A DNA stretch of 64,000 nucleotides, from NCBI GenBank assembly GCA_947561395.2, contig OX387183.1, forward strand, positions 43,890,890 through 43,954,889. The letters run 5' to 3'. Positions 23,758 through 34,296 of the stretch are shown piece after piece. This stretch comes from Buxus sempervirens (Eukaryota; Streptophyta; Magnoliopsida; Buxales; Buxaceae). Under the pieces are notes generated by a model, which saw only the letters and a program-made list of their open reading frames with translations, made no database searches and was not told where the DNA came from. Made by a program: the position numbers and the translations under genes. Each line of letters opens with the position of its first letter. Within the stretch, counting starts at the first letter, position 1.

Positions 23758-24893
23758 GAGGGACTCGAGCAATTTTACATGGGACGCGAGCTAAGTATAT
23801 GTGGGGCTCAAGCAATTTTACATGGGACTCGAGCTAAGTATACGTGGGACTCGAGCAAATTTACATGGGACTCGAGCAAATTTTACATGGGACTCGAGGT
23901 AAGTATACGTGGGACTCGAGCAAATTGTACATGGGACTCGAGTTATTTTACATGGGACTCGAGGTAAGTATACGTGGGACTCGAGCAAATTTACATGGGA
24001 CTCGAGCAATTTTACATGGGACTCGAGCTATTTTACACCGGACACGAGCTAAGTATACATGGGACTCGAGCAAATATACATCGGACTCGAGCTAAGTATA
24101 CATGGGACTCGAGCAAATATACATCGGACTCGAGCTAAGTATACATGGGACTCGAGCAAGTATACATTGGACTCGAGCTAAGTATACATGGGACTCGAGC
24201 AAATTTACATGGGAATCGAGCTATTTTACACCGGACACGAGCTAAGTATACATGGGACTCGAGCAAATTTACATTGGACTCGAGCTAAGTATACATGGGA
24301 CTCGAGCAAATATACATCGGACTCGAGCTAAGTATACATGGGACTCGAGCAAATTTATATTGGACTCGAGCTAAGTATACATGGGACTCGAGCAAATTTA
24401 CATGGGACTCGATCTATTTTACATCGGACACGAGCAGTTGGATACATGGGACTCGAGCAAATTTACATCGGACTCGAGCTATTTTACATGGGACTCGAGC
24501 AAATTTACATCGGACTCGAGCTATTTTACATGGGACTCGAGCAAATTTACATCGGACTCGAGCTAAGTATATGTAGGACTCGGGCAATTTTACATGGGAC
24601 TCGAGCAAATTTACATCGGACTCGAGCTAAGTATATGTAGGACTCGAGCAGTTTTACATGGGACTCGAGCTACGTATACGGGAGACGACTCGACGTGGTT
24701 TACATGGGACTCGAGTTATTTTACATGGGACTCGAGCTAAGTATATGTAGGACTCGGGCAATTTTACATGGGACTCGAGCTTAGTATACGTGAGTGCCGT
24801 AGCTAATTACATGGGACTCGAGCTAAGTATATGTAGGACTCGAGCAATGTTACAAGGGACTCGAATTATTTTACATGGGACTCGAGCTAACGA
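23758..24893 (+). repeat. Minisatellite, about 50 units of 21-22 bp with CTCGAG
   Basis: The basic unit is ACATGGGACTCGAGCAAATTT, varying at the tail (TTTT, AAGTATAC). Two units often alternate (ACATGGGACTCGAG, ACATCGGACTCGAG) as a roughly 43 bp higher-order repeat. Nearly every unit has the palindrome CTCGAG. Units at both edges are decayed. The ORFs crossing it in several frames are by-products of the unit length. Confidence 0.95.
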
Positions 24894-25374
24894 TAGGCGG
24901 GACCACGGGACTGGATCATATCCCCTTCACATAAATCTAAACAAAGTAAAAGTTCAAATATCCTGAGCCCAAGAATTTTTATCAAACTTCAACTTTTCAA
25001 ATAGCCTGAACCACCCAAGGTCTAAGAGCCTGAGCCGAGCTCGTTTACAGCCTTACCAAACTCAAATTTTAACCACCTTCTGTTAATACCACCCACGTTT
25101 TTTTTTTCTCCAGCTGTTCACGAAGATAACAAGGAACGCATACTGATCTGACCTCCGCGTAGTTGGACAACCCATTCTCTTACTAATCAGCCATCACAGC
25201 AACATGCCGACCTGTTTTTCAGTCCTCGGCTCTAAGCAGTTAAATTTTGAGGGATGTGAAGAGTATCCATTTTCTTTAGAATTTACATAATGATTACAAT
25301 TTTGCTATGAAGAAACCTTTCAGAAAATATAAGACCATGCTCGTTGACAATTCATCAAATTTGTTAATAGGATT
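24894..25374. other. MULE interior, no gene recognised
   Basis: No domain or repeat stands out between the minisatellite and the ABC-transporter fragments. Confidence 0.45.
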
Positions 25375-25455
25375 ATTTTTCTGCCATTGGAATCAGCACC
25401 ATCGATAAGGTCATTATGCTGTCTCCAGAGCTGTGTATATCTTCCTGCTTTTTAT
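25375..25455 (-). pseudogene. Second, diverged copy of the ABC transporter C-terminal exon
   Basis: The minus strand reads AGRYTQLWRQHNDLIDGADS, parallel to SGRYAQLWGQQNNPIDGVDS in the neighbouring fragment at 25478-25627. It is a partial second copy lying directly downstream, so the exon end was duplicated or captured twice from related genes. Confidence 0.65.
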
Positions 25456-25477
25456 AGGGTTTCAGTGTGTGCTCTTC

Positions 25478-26198
25478 TCACACTCTTGCTTCAACTCTGA
25501 CGTTTGAATCAACCCCGTCAATAGGATTATTTTGCTGTCCCCATAGCTGTGCATATCTTCCTGAATTTGATAATAAAACTTCATGTGGCCCCTGTTCATG
25601 CACCTTCCCATTCTCTAGAACAATAACCTGGAAAAAAATAAATAAATAAAAAATGGAAAATAAAGTAAACAACGAACAAGATAAGCCAATTGAAAAGAAA
25701 TCATATCTGTACACACCCACACACAAGAAGCCAACCCACAACCACTGCCGCTGCAGCACCACCAACACCGCCCTCCTCCCCCCCCACCAAACACAAAACA
25801 CCACCCCACCACCAAAAAAGCAAAAAATTCAACCACACACCCCCACCACCAAACCCAACCACAGAAAAAAAAAAAAGGAACACCAATTCCCTGCAGAATC
25901 AGTAACAAGGAAGATAATATGCAGATGGTGGTTAGTCTAGTCTAGCTTTCTCTACACCCAGTTATCAATGTACTCAGATAAGTCAAAAGCGAGAACCATC
26001 AGAAAAGAAAAAAAAACACACAAATACATTTATAACCAGTTCCCCCAGCAAGAAATGCTCACGTCATCACACTGCATAGCAGTTGTAAGCCTATGAGCAA
26101 TGAATATGGATGTCCTATTATTCGCTAGGGATTTCAGTGCACTTAATATCTCTGCTTCTGTTGTACTGTCTAGAGCACTCGTAGCTTCGTCACAAAGC
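25478..26198 (-). pseudogene. Captured fragment of a mitochondrial-type ABC transporter (ATM/ABCB25-like)
   Basis: Two exons on the minus strand. 26198-26063 encodes CDEATSALDSTTEAEILSAL and NRTSIFIAHRLTTAMQCDD, the Walker B/D-loop and H-loop part of an ABC domain. 25627-25478 encodes VIVLENGKVHEQGPHEVLLS and SGRYAQLWGQQNN, ending at a TGA. The wording matches the half-transporter family of the mitochondrial inner membrane that exports a sulfur compound for cytosolic Fe-S assembly. Walker A, the signature motif and the membrane domain are missing, so it cannot work as a transporter. The intron between is retained, with A- and C-rich low complexity at 25700-25890. It is a DNA-level capture. 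Confidence 0.85.
25700..25890. repeat. Low-complexity CCA/CAC-rich tract
   Basis: Long stretch of C and A on the plus strand with runs of C and A. It lies inside the intron of the captured ABC transporter fragment. ORFs read through it are not genes. Confidence 0.8.
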
Positions 26199-26926
26199 CT
26201 AATTGGAAACAGATCAACAGGCAATATTATAATCTGCTGAAAACAATTGTTTTCCTCTTCCTTTTGCCATCCATAAGAACTAAAATAAACCAAACTTTCA
26301 GAAAAGCCTGAAGAATCATTACAGATTTGACATGAGTAGAGGCACAATAAAACAACAGGAAAGAACAAAAACAGAGAAACGTAAATAATCATGTTATCAT
26401 GAAGCTAGTGTGATGTTAACATATGACATGGAGAAAACAATGAAGAAGTCGATTTAAATTTTACAAGTCGAAACAATATTTGACAAAATTGAACTGCCTC
26501 AACTCAAAAGATCTCTGAATATTTCACAATATACTTAAGAAGGGCTTCAGATATTTCGAACGTGAGGAAGAAAAATCCATTCCATACACATGATTTAAGT
26601 AATGGCAGGATCTTTCACGTGACTGAACCAAAAGTTGATAATGTACAGCTAAAATCACTAATATTGAGGGAAAAAAGTACGCATCCACATTATCATGAAC
26701 GTTTAAGCATCTCAATTACCCGTACTGGATAGATCCACGCTTGCTTGCATACACAAAACAAAGTTGTAAGAAGACGAAGAGACATCGTGAAGGACACGTA
26801 AAAGAAGGACGAAACTAGCATCAGCATCATTGGTGCTAAGACAAATGACTTGAAGTGAAAATAGACTGACAATAGGGATTTTTCCTTATATTGATGTGGT
26901 AAACAATTTAAATAAACTATGCATAC

Positions 26927-27145
26927 CTCAGACAATATAATCCACAGAATGGGTCCCATTCCCAACGACTATGCTATTACAAAAGCCTGAAAGATAAAAG
27001 TTATGTAAAAATAAGGTTACAAATCATTGACAGAAAAAAACTAACAAGACTTCAGAAAATTTCACATAACTAGACATACCACGAGTCCAACTACAGACAG
27101 TATGCTCATAATACTATGAAAGTGAGGATCTTCTGATACAACACT
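26927..27145 (-). pseudogene. Captured fragment of an ERD6-like sugar transporter
   Basis: Two exons on the minus strand with GT-AG borders. 27145-27080 encodes HSIMSILSVVGLV and 26986-26927 encodes AFVIA, a stop, then SLGMGPILWIILSE. The order and wording match the tail of a transmembrane helix followed by the SLGMGxIPWxIMSE motif of ERD6-type monosaccharide transporters. The TAG inside the second exon shows decay. The rest of the transporter is absent. It sits between the ABC transporter fragment and the Ulp1 gene, on the same strand as both. Confidence 0.75.
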
Positions 27146-27353
27146 CTGACAGCAATAGGAACAGCAGAAAAGGCATTTCAAAAAGAAGAATATAAATCGC
27201 TTCTACTAAATTCCTGGAATTTTCATAATCTAATACAAAAGTAAACAAAAATTAGAAGAAGGTCACAAAATTAAGAGACTTTAGAAAGAATGCAACTCAA
27301 GAAGGTCGAAATTCGTACGCATCCACATTCTCAGGAAGGTTTAAGCATCTCAA

Positions 27354-30042
27354 TTAGAACGGGAACTTGATTGTGTTTGCAGGGTGGAGCAACAGGTATG
27401 CTAACAATTCATGCCGAAAGTGTCCAATATTTTCCTGTTACAATTTAAATGAAACACTTGCTAAAAAAAATTCTGTAAGTCTTAACCACATCATGTTGCA
27501 TAGGAAAATATATACTTGCCTGCCCAAACCTAGTCGACAATTGATGCCCATCCCAATATTCCATGTACTTCATTACGAATACACCACAATCGTCACTACA
27601 CAACAAATGGAAAAGATCAAGAGAAGGTAGACATGGCAAATAACTAGAAAGTACAGGTGTTATTGGGGGTAAGGTAAAGCTATAATTCAATGTAGTAATT
27701 ATTCATGATCGAACAATAATGATTTCATGTTTTTTCCCACTGTATTTTAAGCATGTAATATTATTGCAACACCGAGGATACTTTTAATTTCATTTCAAGA
27801 TTTATTCTTCAATAAATATCACCATTATTCAGATGATAATACCCAATGAATCTAGCAAAAATAATTTTAATAATTGGAATTACAAATAAAATCAAAATAA
27901 ATTAGACTCCACCAATACGTATCTTGCTAAAGAATTTTAATAATTGGAATTATTTATATCATAATACCCAATGATATACCTATAATATTTGAGTTTCAAT
28001 CTCAACGACTAAAAGAATGTGGCACCCCGGAACCAGGTCGACCCATATCAGGTTTATATTGGCTCCTGGGCGCTAGCTTAGGGCCCAAAGTAATGAAAAC
28101 CAACTTCAGAACTAACCAAACACACAAAATAACCTCTTAAATTTTTTTCAGAAAAACGGCTATATAACGCCTGTAAATAGGAGTATGGGCTAAGCCCTCA
28201 AACACAAATGACCACCTGATAAATACAATTTATACATCCACGCAAAATAACTAAACCATCCTAATATACAACTGTATAATCTCACTAAGTTTACATCGTC
28301 TCTCCATCTTCCCATCTACACCATCTTTGAGCTCCACAGGTTGCTTATTTGGAAATAAGCAAATAAGCAACCTAAGGGCATTATCCAATATCTCTATAAT
28401 GGTCATGTAATTTAAGGTAACATATGAGTGATAAAATTGGGAACTTACGAAGTACTTTGACAGGGCACAGACACAGGCACCACTGACCACTCCTGCACTC
28501 TCTTGTCACAGCCACGTTTAAGCTCCTCAAAGACTTTTGAAAAAAAAGTTGTCTGCAATGAAAATTGAACCATTCAATATCAATTTATATAATACATTGA
28601 AACTATATAGCTTTTTACATACCAATTTCGTTGATACAGCACGGTAATCACCAGGCCGACTCTTCGGTACCGAATCTAACACTTCGATCCGTTGGTCCTT
28701 GATGTTCAAAACAACCAAGAACCAATGGTTCCTCCTCAAGATCGGTAGGAAAACCTATCAAATGACAATACAAGGTGTACTAGGCGTTAATAATTATGTA
28801 AATGAGAGTAATAAAATATTCGAAATTTATCATACCATATGACATCGAAGCAAACTACATCCTACAACATCTCGTGAAAATTGACTTCGTACAGCATCTT
28901 CTACAGTCACTGTTCCTTTTAGGATTGCAGCCTGTAAACCACAAGTACAATATATTAGTCCGCTGTAGTACTCCATATGCATTGATAATTAATTATTCTA
29001 AGCGTCCTAACATACAATCCTATATACGTACAGATGTGTAGGGTGTAATGTAATGACGACGGATAGTTGATGCATGTTCCCGCGTAGATTTGACACGAGC
29101 AAGCACATACATGTGCATAACCTATTCCACAATCACCTGAGTGAGAAAACTAATCCAAGTACCATTGTAACCTAAAACAAATGATACACTTTTCGATACA
29201 AATAACTTACCAGGTCGCTAACCCTTCGTCGTGGAAAAAGACCAAGTAGATCGAATCGAGTCGCAAAGCAATCACCGAAATCAACAAGTTTTTCCCTGCA
29301 TGCGTCAATTCCACTTATAAGGGAAAAAAAAAAAAACAACAACCAACTATAAACACAATATTGAATGGTGTAAATCTGTTAATTACTCTCAATTACAGAA
29401 GATATATACTTACATCGGCGACAACCCTGGTGTCATGGCATACATCCACGCTTTTGTCTCTCGTTCAGGTAATGGGGGGAATCTATGCGTCTCGACAAAG
29501 GGTGACCTCAATTTATGTACAAGGTGCTTTACTCGCTTCCCCCTACCTCTGGGACAAGATTGCATCGTACTTGGACCCTCAGATGTACTTGCGGGTTCAT
29601 CAGTTGGCACACTTCCAGCAAAAGGAGGTGATGAAAACTCTGCGTGTGCATCAACAGTGCCATCGCCATCTGGAGGTGGTGGAGGAGGCACATCATCATT
29701 ACAAGGCCAGTCGGGCTCCGCATCTGGAGGTGGTGGAGGAGCCACATCATCAGTACAACGCCAGTCAGGCTCAGCATCTGGCGGTGGTGGATGTCGATGG
29801 GAGTGGCGTAAAGAGCCAGCAAAGTCAGTACAATGCCGTGTGAAGTCACGGGCAAAGCCGATCATACGAACAATGTGACTTCGTAATACCTACGACAATG
29901 AAAACATATTGATGAAAGGAGATGTATAGAAGAATGTGTAAAATAAAAGAAATAATGCAATGGCTTGCCTTACCGGATCTATATCTGTCGGCACGTGAGT
30001 CACATCATCTGCCGCCCGCTCCTGATCCCGTGCAAAATCCAT
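27354..30042 (-). CDS. Ulp1/SENP-type C48 cysteine protease (9 exons)
   Basis: Nine exons join in phase without a stop: 30042-29974, 29889-29414, 29295-29211, 29121-29032, 28931-28836, 28754-28623, 28552-28449, 27595-27520 and 27434-27354, giving 402 residues. Exon 2 encodes a proline-rich region with tandem PPPPPDAEPDWPCNDDV units. The C-terminal half is a C48 peptidase: catalytic His in RRNHWFLVVLN, Asp in RIEVLDS, Gln in PCQSTS and Cys in DDCGVFVMKYMEYW. It ends in a helix like that of other Ulp1 domains (HFRHELLAYLLL). Such enzymes remove SUMO or similar modifiers. Intron 8 has a GC donor in the strong context CAG|GCAAGT. Intron 7 (28448-27596) is long and holds an LTR relic. An upstream in-frame Met (30060) is possible. 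All catalytic residues are present, so it may be active. The element probably uses it on its own or host proteins, which is inference. Confidence 0.88.
28019..28240 (-). mobile_element. LTR-derived relic in intron 7 of the Ulp1 gene
   Basis: Its minus strand contains TTTGAGGGCTTAGCCCATAC and CAGGCGTTATATAGCC, also found near the start of the LTR at 49408. It ends CCGGGGTGCCACA, comparable to the CCGGGGCGTTACA end of that LTR. It is therefore an internally deleted or short relative of that LTR. The right end is uncertain. Confidence 0.6.
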
Positions 30043-31717
30043 GCCTAAGGCACATAACATTCACACACAAAATATGATTTTAAACTTTAATACAAGATGC
30101 CACCTTGCCTCATTCCTGTTTAATAGGCCTTTAAGTTACATCCATTCCATATGGAAAATGCCTGAATTACAGATGGTGAAGGGTCTCTTCTGCCATGTTT
30201 TCTGGCCACAAAATGCCTGAACTAGGTATCAAATTTGGCAAGCTATGCCTTTTTCACTATGATTCTCTGTATTTGTTTAATTCTTATCTGGTTGTTTGTT
30301 CCTTGTAAAAAACTTTTATTTCATTTCTTTGTTTGCTTTTATGCATTTTTCATTGCTTGATAGATTTATTTCTGCAACAACTTATTGGCTGGTTGTTCAT
30401 TTTAAGTTGCCTGTATTGGTAATTGAAATTTTCAGGTGATTCAAAGGAAATTAATTGATGTAGCCACACCATTAACCCCCATAGATGGTAACATTGGACC
30501 TGATGCTGTTCATCTTCTTGCTTTAAAGGAGGGTTGTGCTGCTTTTTGTTGGTTGCTTTGTTATATATATTTGTTGAAAGTCTTTAGTCATTGGGCAACT
30601 TGTCAATTCAGATTTCTTATGATCCATATTCTTGTTTTCATTGTTTTCAATGTTATCTTTTGGTTTATTACATCTATTAATTCGTTTTGGAGATTGAGAT
30701 TGGATGATAGGAGAGGTGGGTTTTGATTCAGATTCAGCAGAAAATAATGATATGAGGAGGAGGAGGTGATGGGCATAACAGCATCTACTGCTGATAAACA
30801 TTTGCAGTAAGGCTTGATGCTCTGTGCAATGCAGAAAATAACTGATTTTGGCATGGCAGTAGCAGTAAGGTTTAATTCCTCTCTCTATCTTTAATGGGTT
30901 TATTTATGTTTATTTAACCAAAAAATTAGACGGTAAAACAGAGGTAATAGATACACTTATTTGTGCTAAAAGTATTTACATTTACTTAATTATATTGTGG
31001 TCAATATCTACTACAAAAATTGAGGTGCAGCCTCCTATCAAGATGTCCTGAGTCTAAGCCTGAGAACACAAAGGTGGCAATGTTAAATTCAGGCCACTTT
31101 GTGAAACTACCCCTTTGGAAATAGGGATCTGTTATCAAAGGTATCATCACCATCAGATCTTTGATTTGGCACAAAGGTTATAAAGTCTTATCTACTGCAG
31201 CTGATAGGTTCCAGGTCATGGGTCATTACCTGACACGAGGCTAATATGATGGTTGTGATCTATGACGACAGTGAAAGTATTTGTGGTGGTTGCATGGGGA
31301 GTGGAGCATTCACCCTTAAAAGAAGGCATGATTGAAGGCTTTGTTGGTATGGAGTAAGGACTAGGTAGGCGTCGGTCATGTTCCATATTTCTTAATGCCT
31401 CACAACACACTCCAAAAGCCTATTATCATGTTCCATATTTCTTATGCAACTGACCTGATTGGGGGAAGAGGAGGACTCAAAATGTTATGTGGCTGTTAAA
31501 TATACCTTTTATTTACTAAATTGTAAAGACTATGGTTGCTCTCTCTTTGCCTCTCTTATAAGATGAGAAATTTTCATTCCTTTTGATTTGAATTGTCACA
31601 GGATATGAAGAAGATACAGCAAAAGCAAAAGTTCAGTTTTTGGTCCAAATGAGGAGAAAAAACCAGCATCTCAAGCAACCCTGAATAGCCTGCACAAGAG
31701 ATATCCGAAGATACTAT
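30043..31717. other. MULE interior, no firm gene
   Basis: Leader side of the Ulp1 gene. A possible captured exon on the plus strand at about 30436-30534 reads VIQRKLIDVATPLTPIDGNI, preceded by TTTTCAG, but I do not recognise it. The rest is AT-rich. Confidence 0.4.
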
Positions 31718-32933
31718 TGTTTGGTGCTGTTTGCTTTTCAGTTTAAAATAGAAGAGATCAAAAACCTCCAATAACAATCTGTTAAGTATTGGAAGTCTCA
31801 TCGGTAGAGCCAACAAACTCATTGAATTTGGGAAGAACTTCTAAAGAAGCATGGTTATACAAGGCCATTGCTAGAGTGGAAGCAAAAAATTTAATGGCTT
31901 CAGAACACATTCGCAACTCAGAGCACTACATCATTCATGGACTTTTTTCAGTGTAATGGAGCTGCTTGCTCGCTTCTATAGTTGGACAACGATGGTGTAA
32001 ACATTTACTACAGCCAATATTCGAAAAACATGCAAATAACTCATATTCAAATTCGAAAGGGCACATTTCGCTAAGGCAAACAACAGAATCATTGAAATTT
32101 AAGACATTTCTACAAGAAGATTACCATTTAAATATGTGCAAATATGCAAATGCGCAAATTTAAATTCAATTTCGCAAAATAAAATTCAAAGGAGGCACTC
32201 GGCAGCTACCTGGTCGCCAACGGCAGCACTCCCTACGGCGACGAACAGCAGGTCGTCGACGGCAACAAACTTCAACCGCGGTGGCTCTCCAACGACGAAT
32301 TCCTCAATGTGTGCAAACAGAGAGGAGAGGAAAACAATGCACGAAACGAGAGGGTTTCGTCGAAGAGAGGAATGGGGGAAGGAGAGGGTTTCGCCCTTCT
32401 GGAGAAGAAGATGAGAATGGTCGGGGTTCGTGGGGGTTCGTCGGGCTTGGAGACGAAGCAAACTTGCTCCGGCAACAACCCTAGCTCGCCGGCGAAGAAG
32501 GGATTGGCCGGTCGTTCGTCGTCGGCTTCGGGTTTAGGGTTGGGATTCGCAGGGTTCTCACTTTTTGAAATTCCGCATAGGACGAGAGGAGAGGAGAGGA
32601 GAGAACGAGGAGAGAACGCGGGAAGAACCCTAGCTCGCCGGATTTTGAGAAGATTAGCCGGCGTTCGTCGTCGGGTTTAGGGTTTCGAAGGTGGGTTTTT
32701 TCGCTCGCACAGGACGAGGGCGAGAGGCGAGGAGAGGAGAGGAGGGAGAGAGCGGGGCACGTGCAAACATGCCCTTATATCCAAGGGCATTTTGGGCATT
32801 GAAATTTCCCCAAACGTGCAATGATCCCTTTCTGGTAATAATTCTCAAAAGTGGCATGTTTTTGAAATTTTGCATCTTTATGGCATGTTTTTGTAATAAT
32901 CGCTGTAAAGTGGCATGTTTTTGAAAATTTCCC
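31718..32933 (-). repeat. Right terminal inverted repeat of the MULE (1216 bp)
   Basis: Inverted copy of 11800-13015 of exactly the same length. The inner boundary is sharp on both sides: homology stops after CAGCACCAAACA. It carries the same GC-rich duplicated block and subterminal repeats, and would provide the promoter-side end for the minus-strand Ulp1 gene. Confidence 0.95.
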
Positions 32934-32942
32934 AAGATTCTT
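32934..32942. repeat. Right 9 bp target duplication of the MULE
   Basis: Exact copy of AAGATTCTT at 11791-11799. Confidence 0.95.
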
Positions 32943-33131
32943 CCTCCCCCGGTCCGTGGAAGATTTCTGAAGCTATTCCATTATCCGTTCCTTTGTAATT
33001 TTCAGAGTTTTGATTTCCATCATGTTTTTCGAGAGCGTAACCAGGCAGCGGATCTTTTGGCAGATTTTGCTCTTGATAGGTACCCCTGTCTAACTGTCTT
33101 TGGGTTAACTCTCCCCCTGTTTGTATTCTGA
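32943..33131 (+). pseudogene. LINE-A part 3: end of RNase H
   Basis: After a short stretch with SSPGPWKISEAIP and a frame change, the sequence reads FDFHHVFRERNQAADLLADF and ends at TGA 33129-33131. This is the C-terminal His/Asp part of RNase H. It matches SHVYREANGAADSLANFA in LINE-B. Confidence 0.8.
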
Positions 33132-33211
33132 ACCTTCTTTCCAGTGACTTCACAGAGGGTTCGTTCGTTATGTTAGTTAATATATTTAATCTGTAGGTTA
33201 CCCAAAAAAAA

Positions 33212-33228
33212 GTACCGAGGTTAAGTGA
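33212..33228 (+). repeat. Right target-site duplication of LINE-A
   Basis: Follows the A8 tail and matches 6253-6269 at 15 of 17 bases. Confidence 0.8.
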
Positions 33229-33802
33229 TTACACGTAGCCAATTAGCCATTACTGGCTTTAAGCCTTTGATAGCTTCATGATGTAAGCCATAATAGTGTA
33301 TAGTCAAATAAAAGTAGGTTGTGGAAGAAAAGATCACAATAGCATGGAATCTTTTTTTCTTTCTTTTTTTTTTTGGTAAAACAATCGCATGGATGGTTAC
33401 GGCTTCCGAAGTTTAATTGTACCAATTACGACTTGAAAGAATCAGATCATTAATTACTAACAAAAATTCAACCAAAGTCCCAGAAGGTACATTTAATACA
33501 TAGGTAGGTATATATATATATATATCATCACCTTTGAGGTAGGTAGGCCATTACCAACAAAAAAAAAATCACCTTGAGGTAGGTGTGTCAAACAATTCTC
33601 TTTCCTCTCTCTCTAGATTTCTCTCTCTGGATAGGTATGTACATCACTGTCAGCTGGTAGGTATATCTCTCTGGATAGGTATGTACATCACTGTCAGCTG
33701 GTAGGTATATGGAGCAAGTCTCTATCCGCGGTAGGTTTAAGTTCATTGACAAAATAATTTAATTAATTTGTCTTTTCAAAAGTTCTCTAAGCTTATTCCC
33801 AC

Positions 33803-34080
33803 TATCATTTTTTCTTTTTTCGTAACGAAATGAGGAACTGGGGCTACCAGCGTGGCCGACCCCCGGGTGTGACCATAGGGGTTTCTTTCTACAGTGAAAT
33901 GTTGGGATTAAGCCATAATTACCAAATCGACCCTGCCTTACTCGGGGCAGAATTGAACCGTTACCATAACACCAAGGAAGTGCATAGTTCTTGCAGGCAG
34001 AGATAATGGGTTCGGTGGATGCAGGGGATCTGATCACTTGAGAGTTACCCGCAGGACCCGTGAACCACCACTTCCGTGGT
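33803..34080 (-). mobile_element. SINE-like retroposon, 278 bp
   Basis: A GC-richer 278 bp block in AT-rich surroundings is flanked by a perfect 10 bp direct repeat, TTATTCCCAC (33793-33802 and 34081-34090). On the minus strand its 3' end is A-rich (AAAAAAGAAAAAATGATA) next to the duplication, as expected for a retroposon copied by LINE machinery. A GGTTCAATTC motif resembling an RNA polymerase III B box lies near the middle. I could not place a good A box at the usual distance, so tRNA origin is uncertain. Confidence 0.6.
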
Positions 34081-34242
34081 TTATTCCCACGATCCATAAT
34101 GTTCTAAACCATAAGACTGGTTGCGGCTAATCGACAGAAATGGCAATCGTACTACCCACCACGTCTGAACTGAACTCAATTTAAGCCTACCTTATTAACT
34201 CCCCAATGACCGTTGACCGGCCGCATCTTGGCCCATATTACG

Positions 34243-34243
<1 letters not shown>

Positions 34244-34292
<49 letters not shown>
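34244..34292. repeat. (TA)n microsatellite
   Basis: About 24 uninterrupted TA dinucleotides. Confidence 0.98.

Positions 34293-34296
<4 letters not shown>

Larger units (their letters stand above)
11800..32933. mobile_element. 21.1 kb autonomous-type MULE with ULP1, HMG-box and GRF genes
   Basis: Long TIRs (11800-13015 and 31718-32933), a perfect 9 bp target duplication and an internal MURA-type transposase define a Mutator-like element. Besides the transposase it carries three further spliced genes (HMG-box plus PMD-like, GRF zinc finger, Ulp1 protease), several host-gene fragments and a minisatellite. MULEs with a Ulp1-type C48 protease are known in plants as the Kaonashi (KI) class. This one is large for a MULE and has its accessory functions on opposite strands. 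The near identity of the two TIRs and the mostly intact genes argue for recent transposition, although gene conversion could also equalise the TIRs. The transposase has one premature stop near its C-terminus. Confidence 0.95.
6270..33211 (+). mobile_element. LINE-A: old 5'-truncated LINE split by two later insertions
   Basis: Three separated stretches read as one LINE tail on the plus strand. 6270-7079 holds the zf-RVT region and the start of RNase H. 11656-11799 holds the middle of RNase H. 32943-33131 holds its end, followed by a 3' UTR and an A8 tail (33204-33211). LINE-B fills the first gap and the MULE the second. Matching 17 bp duplications flank the whole. Removing the MULE and one of its 9 bp duplications joins GDSQVIINLLKDS to the next exon-like stretch in the RNase H, as expected for an interrupted domain. 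Confidence 0.8.

Noticed and set aside
23300..23815. Long N-terminal extension of the GRF gene up to 23815
   Set aside because: It reads into the minisatellite edge and across the exon 1 donor; the gene model with short exons is in phase and keeps both fingers intact.
23779..24640. Several overlapping ORFs of 60-100 codons across the minisatellite
   Set aside because: They arise because the unit length lets the frame stay open in several frames; the products are only repeats of the unit.
25653..25940. ORFs rich in Pro, Thr and His, and Trp/Gly/Val-rich ones on the other strand
   Set aside because: Low-complexity CCA/CAC tract inside a captured intron.
29361..29878. Plus-strand ORFs of 147-160 codons
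   Set aside because: They lie opposite exon 2 of the Ulp1 gene, whose proline codons give glycine-rich shadows.
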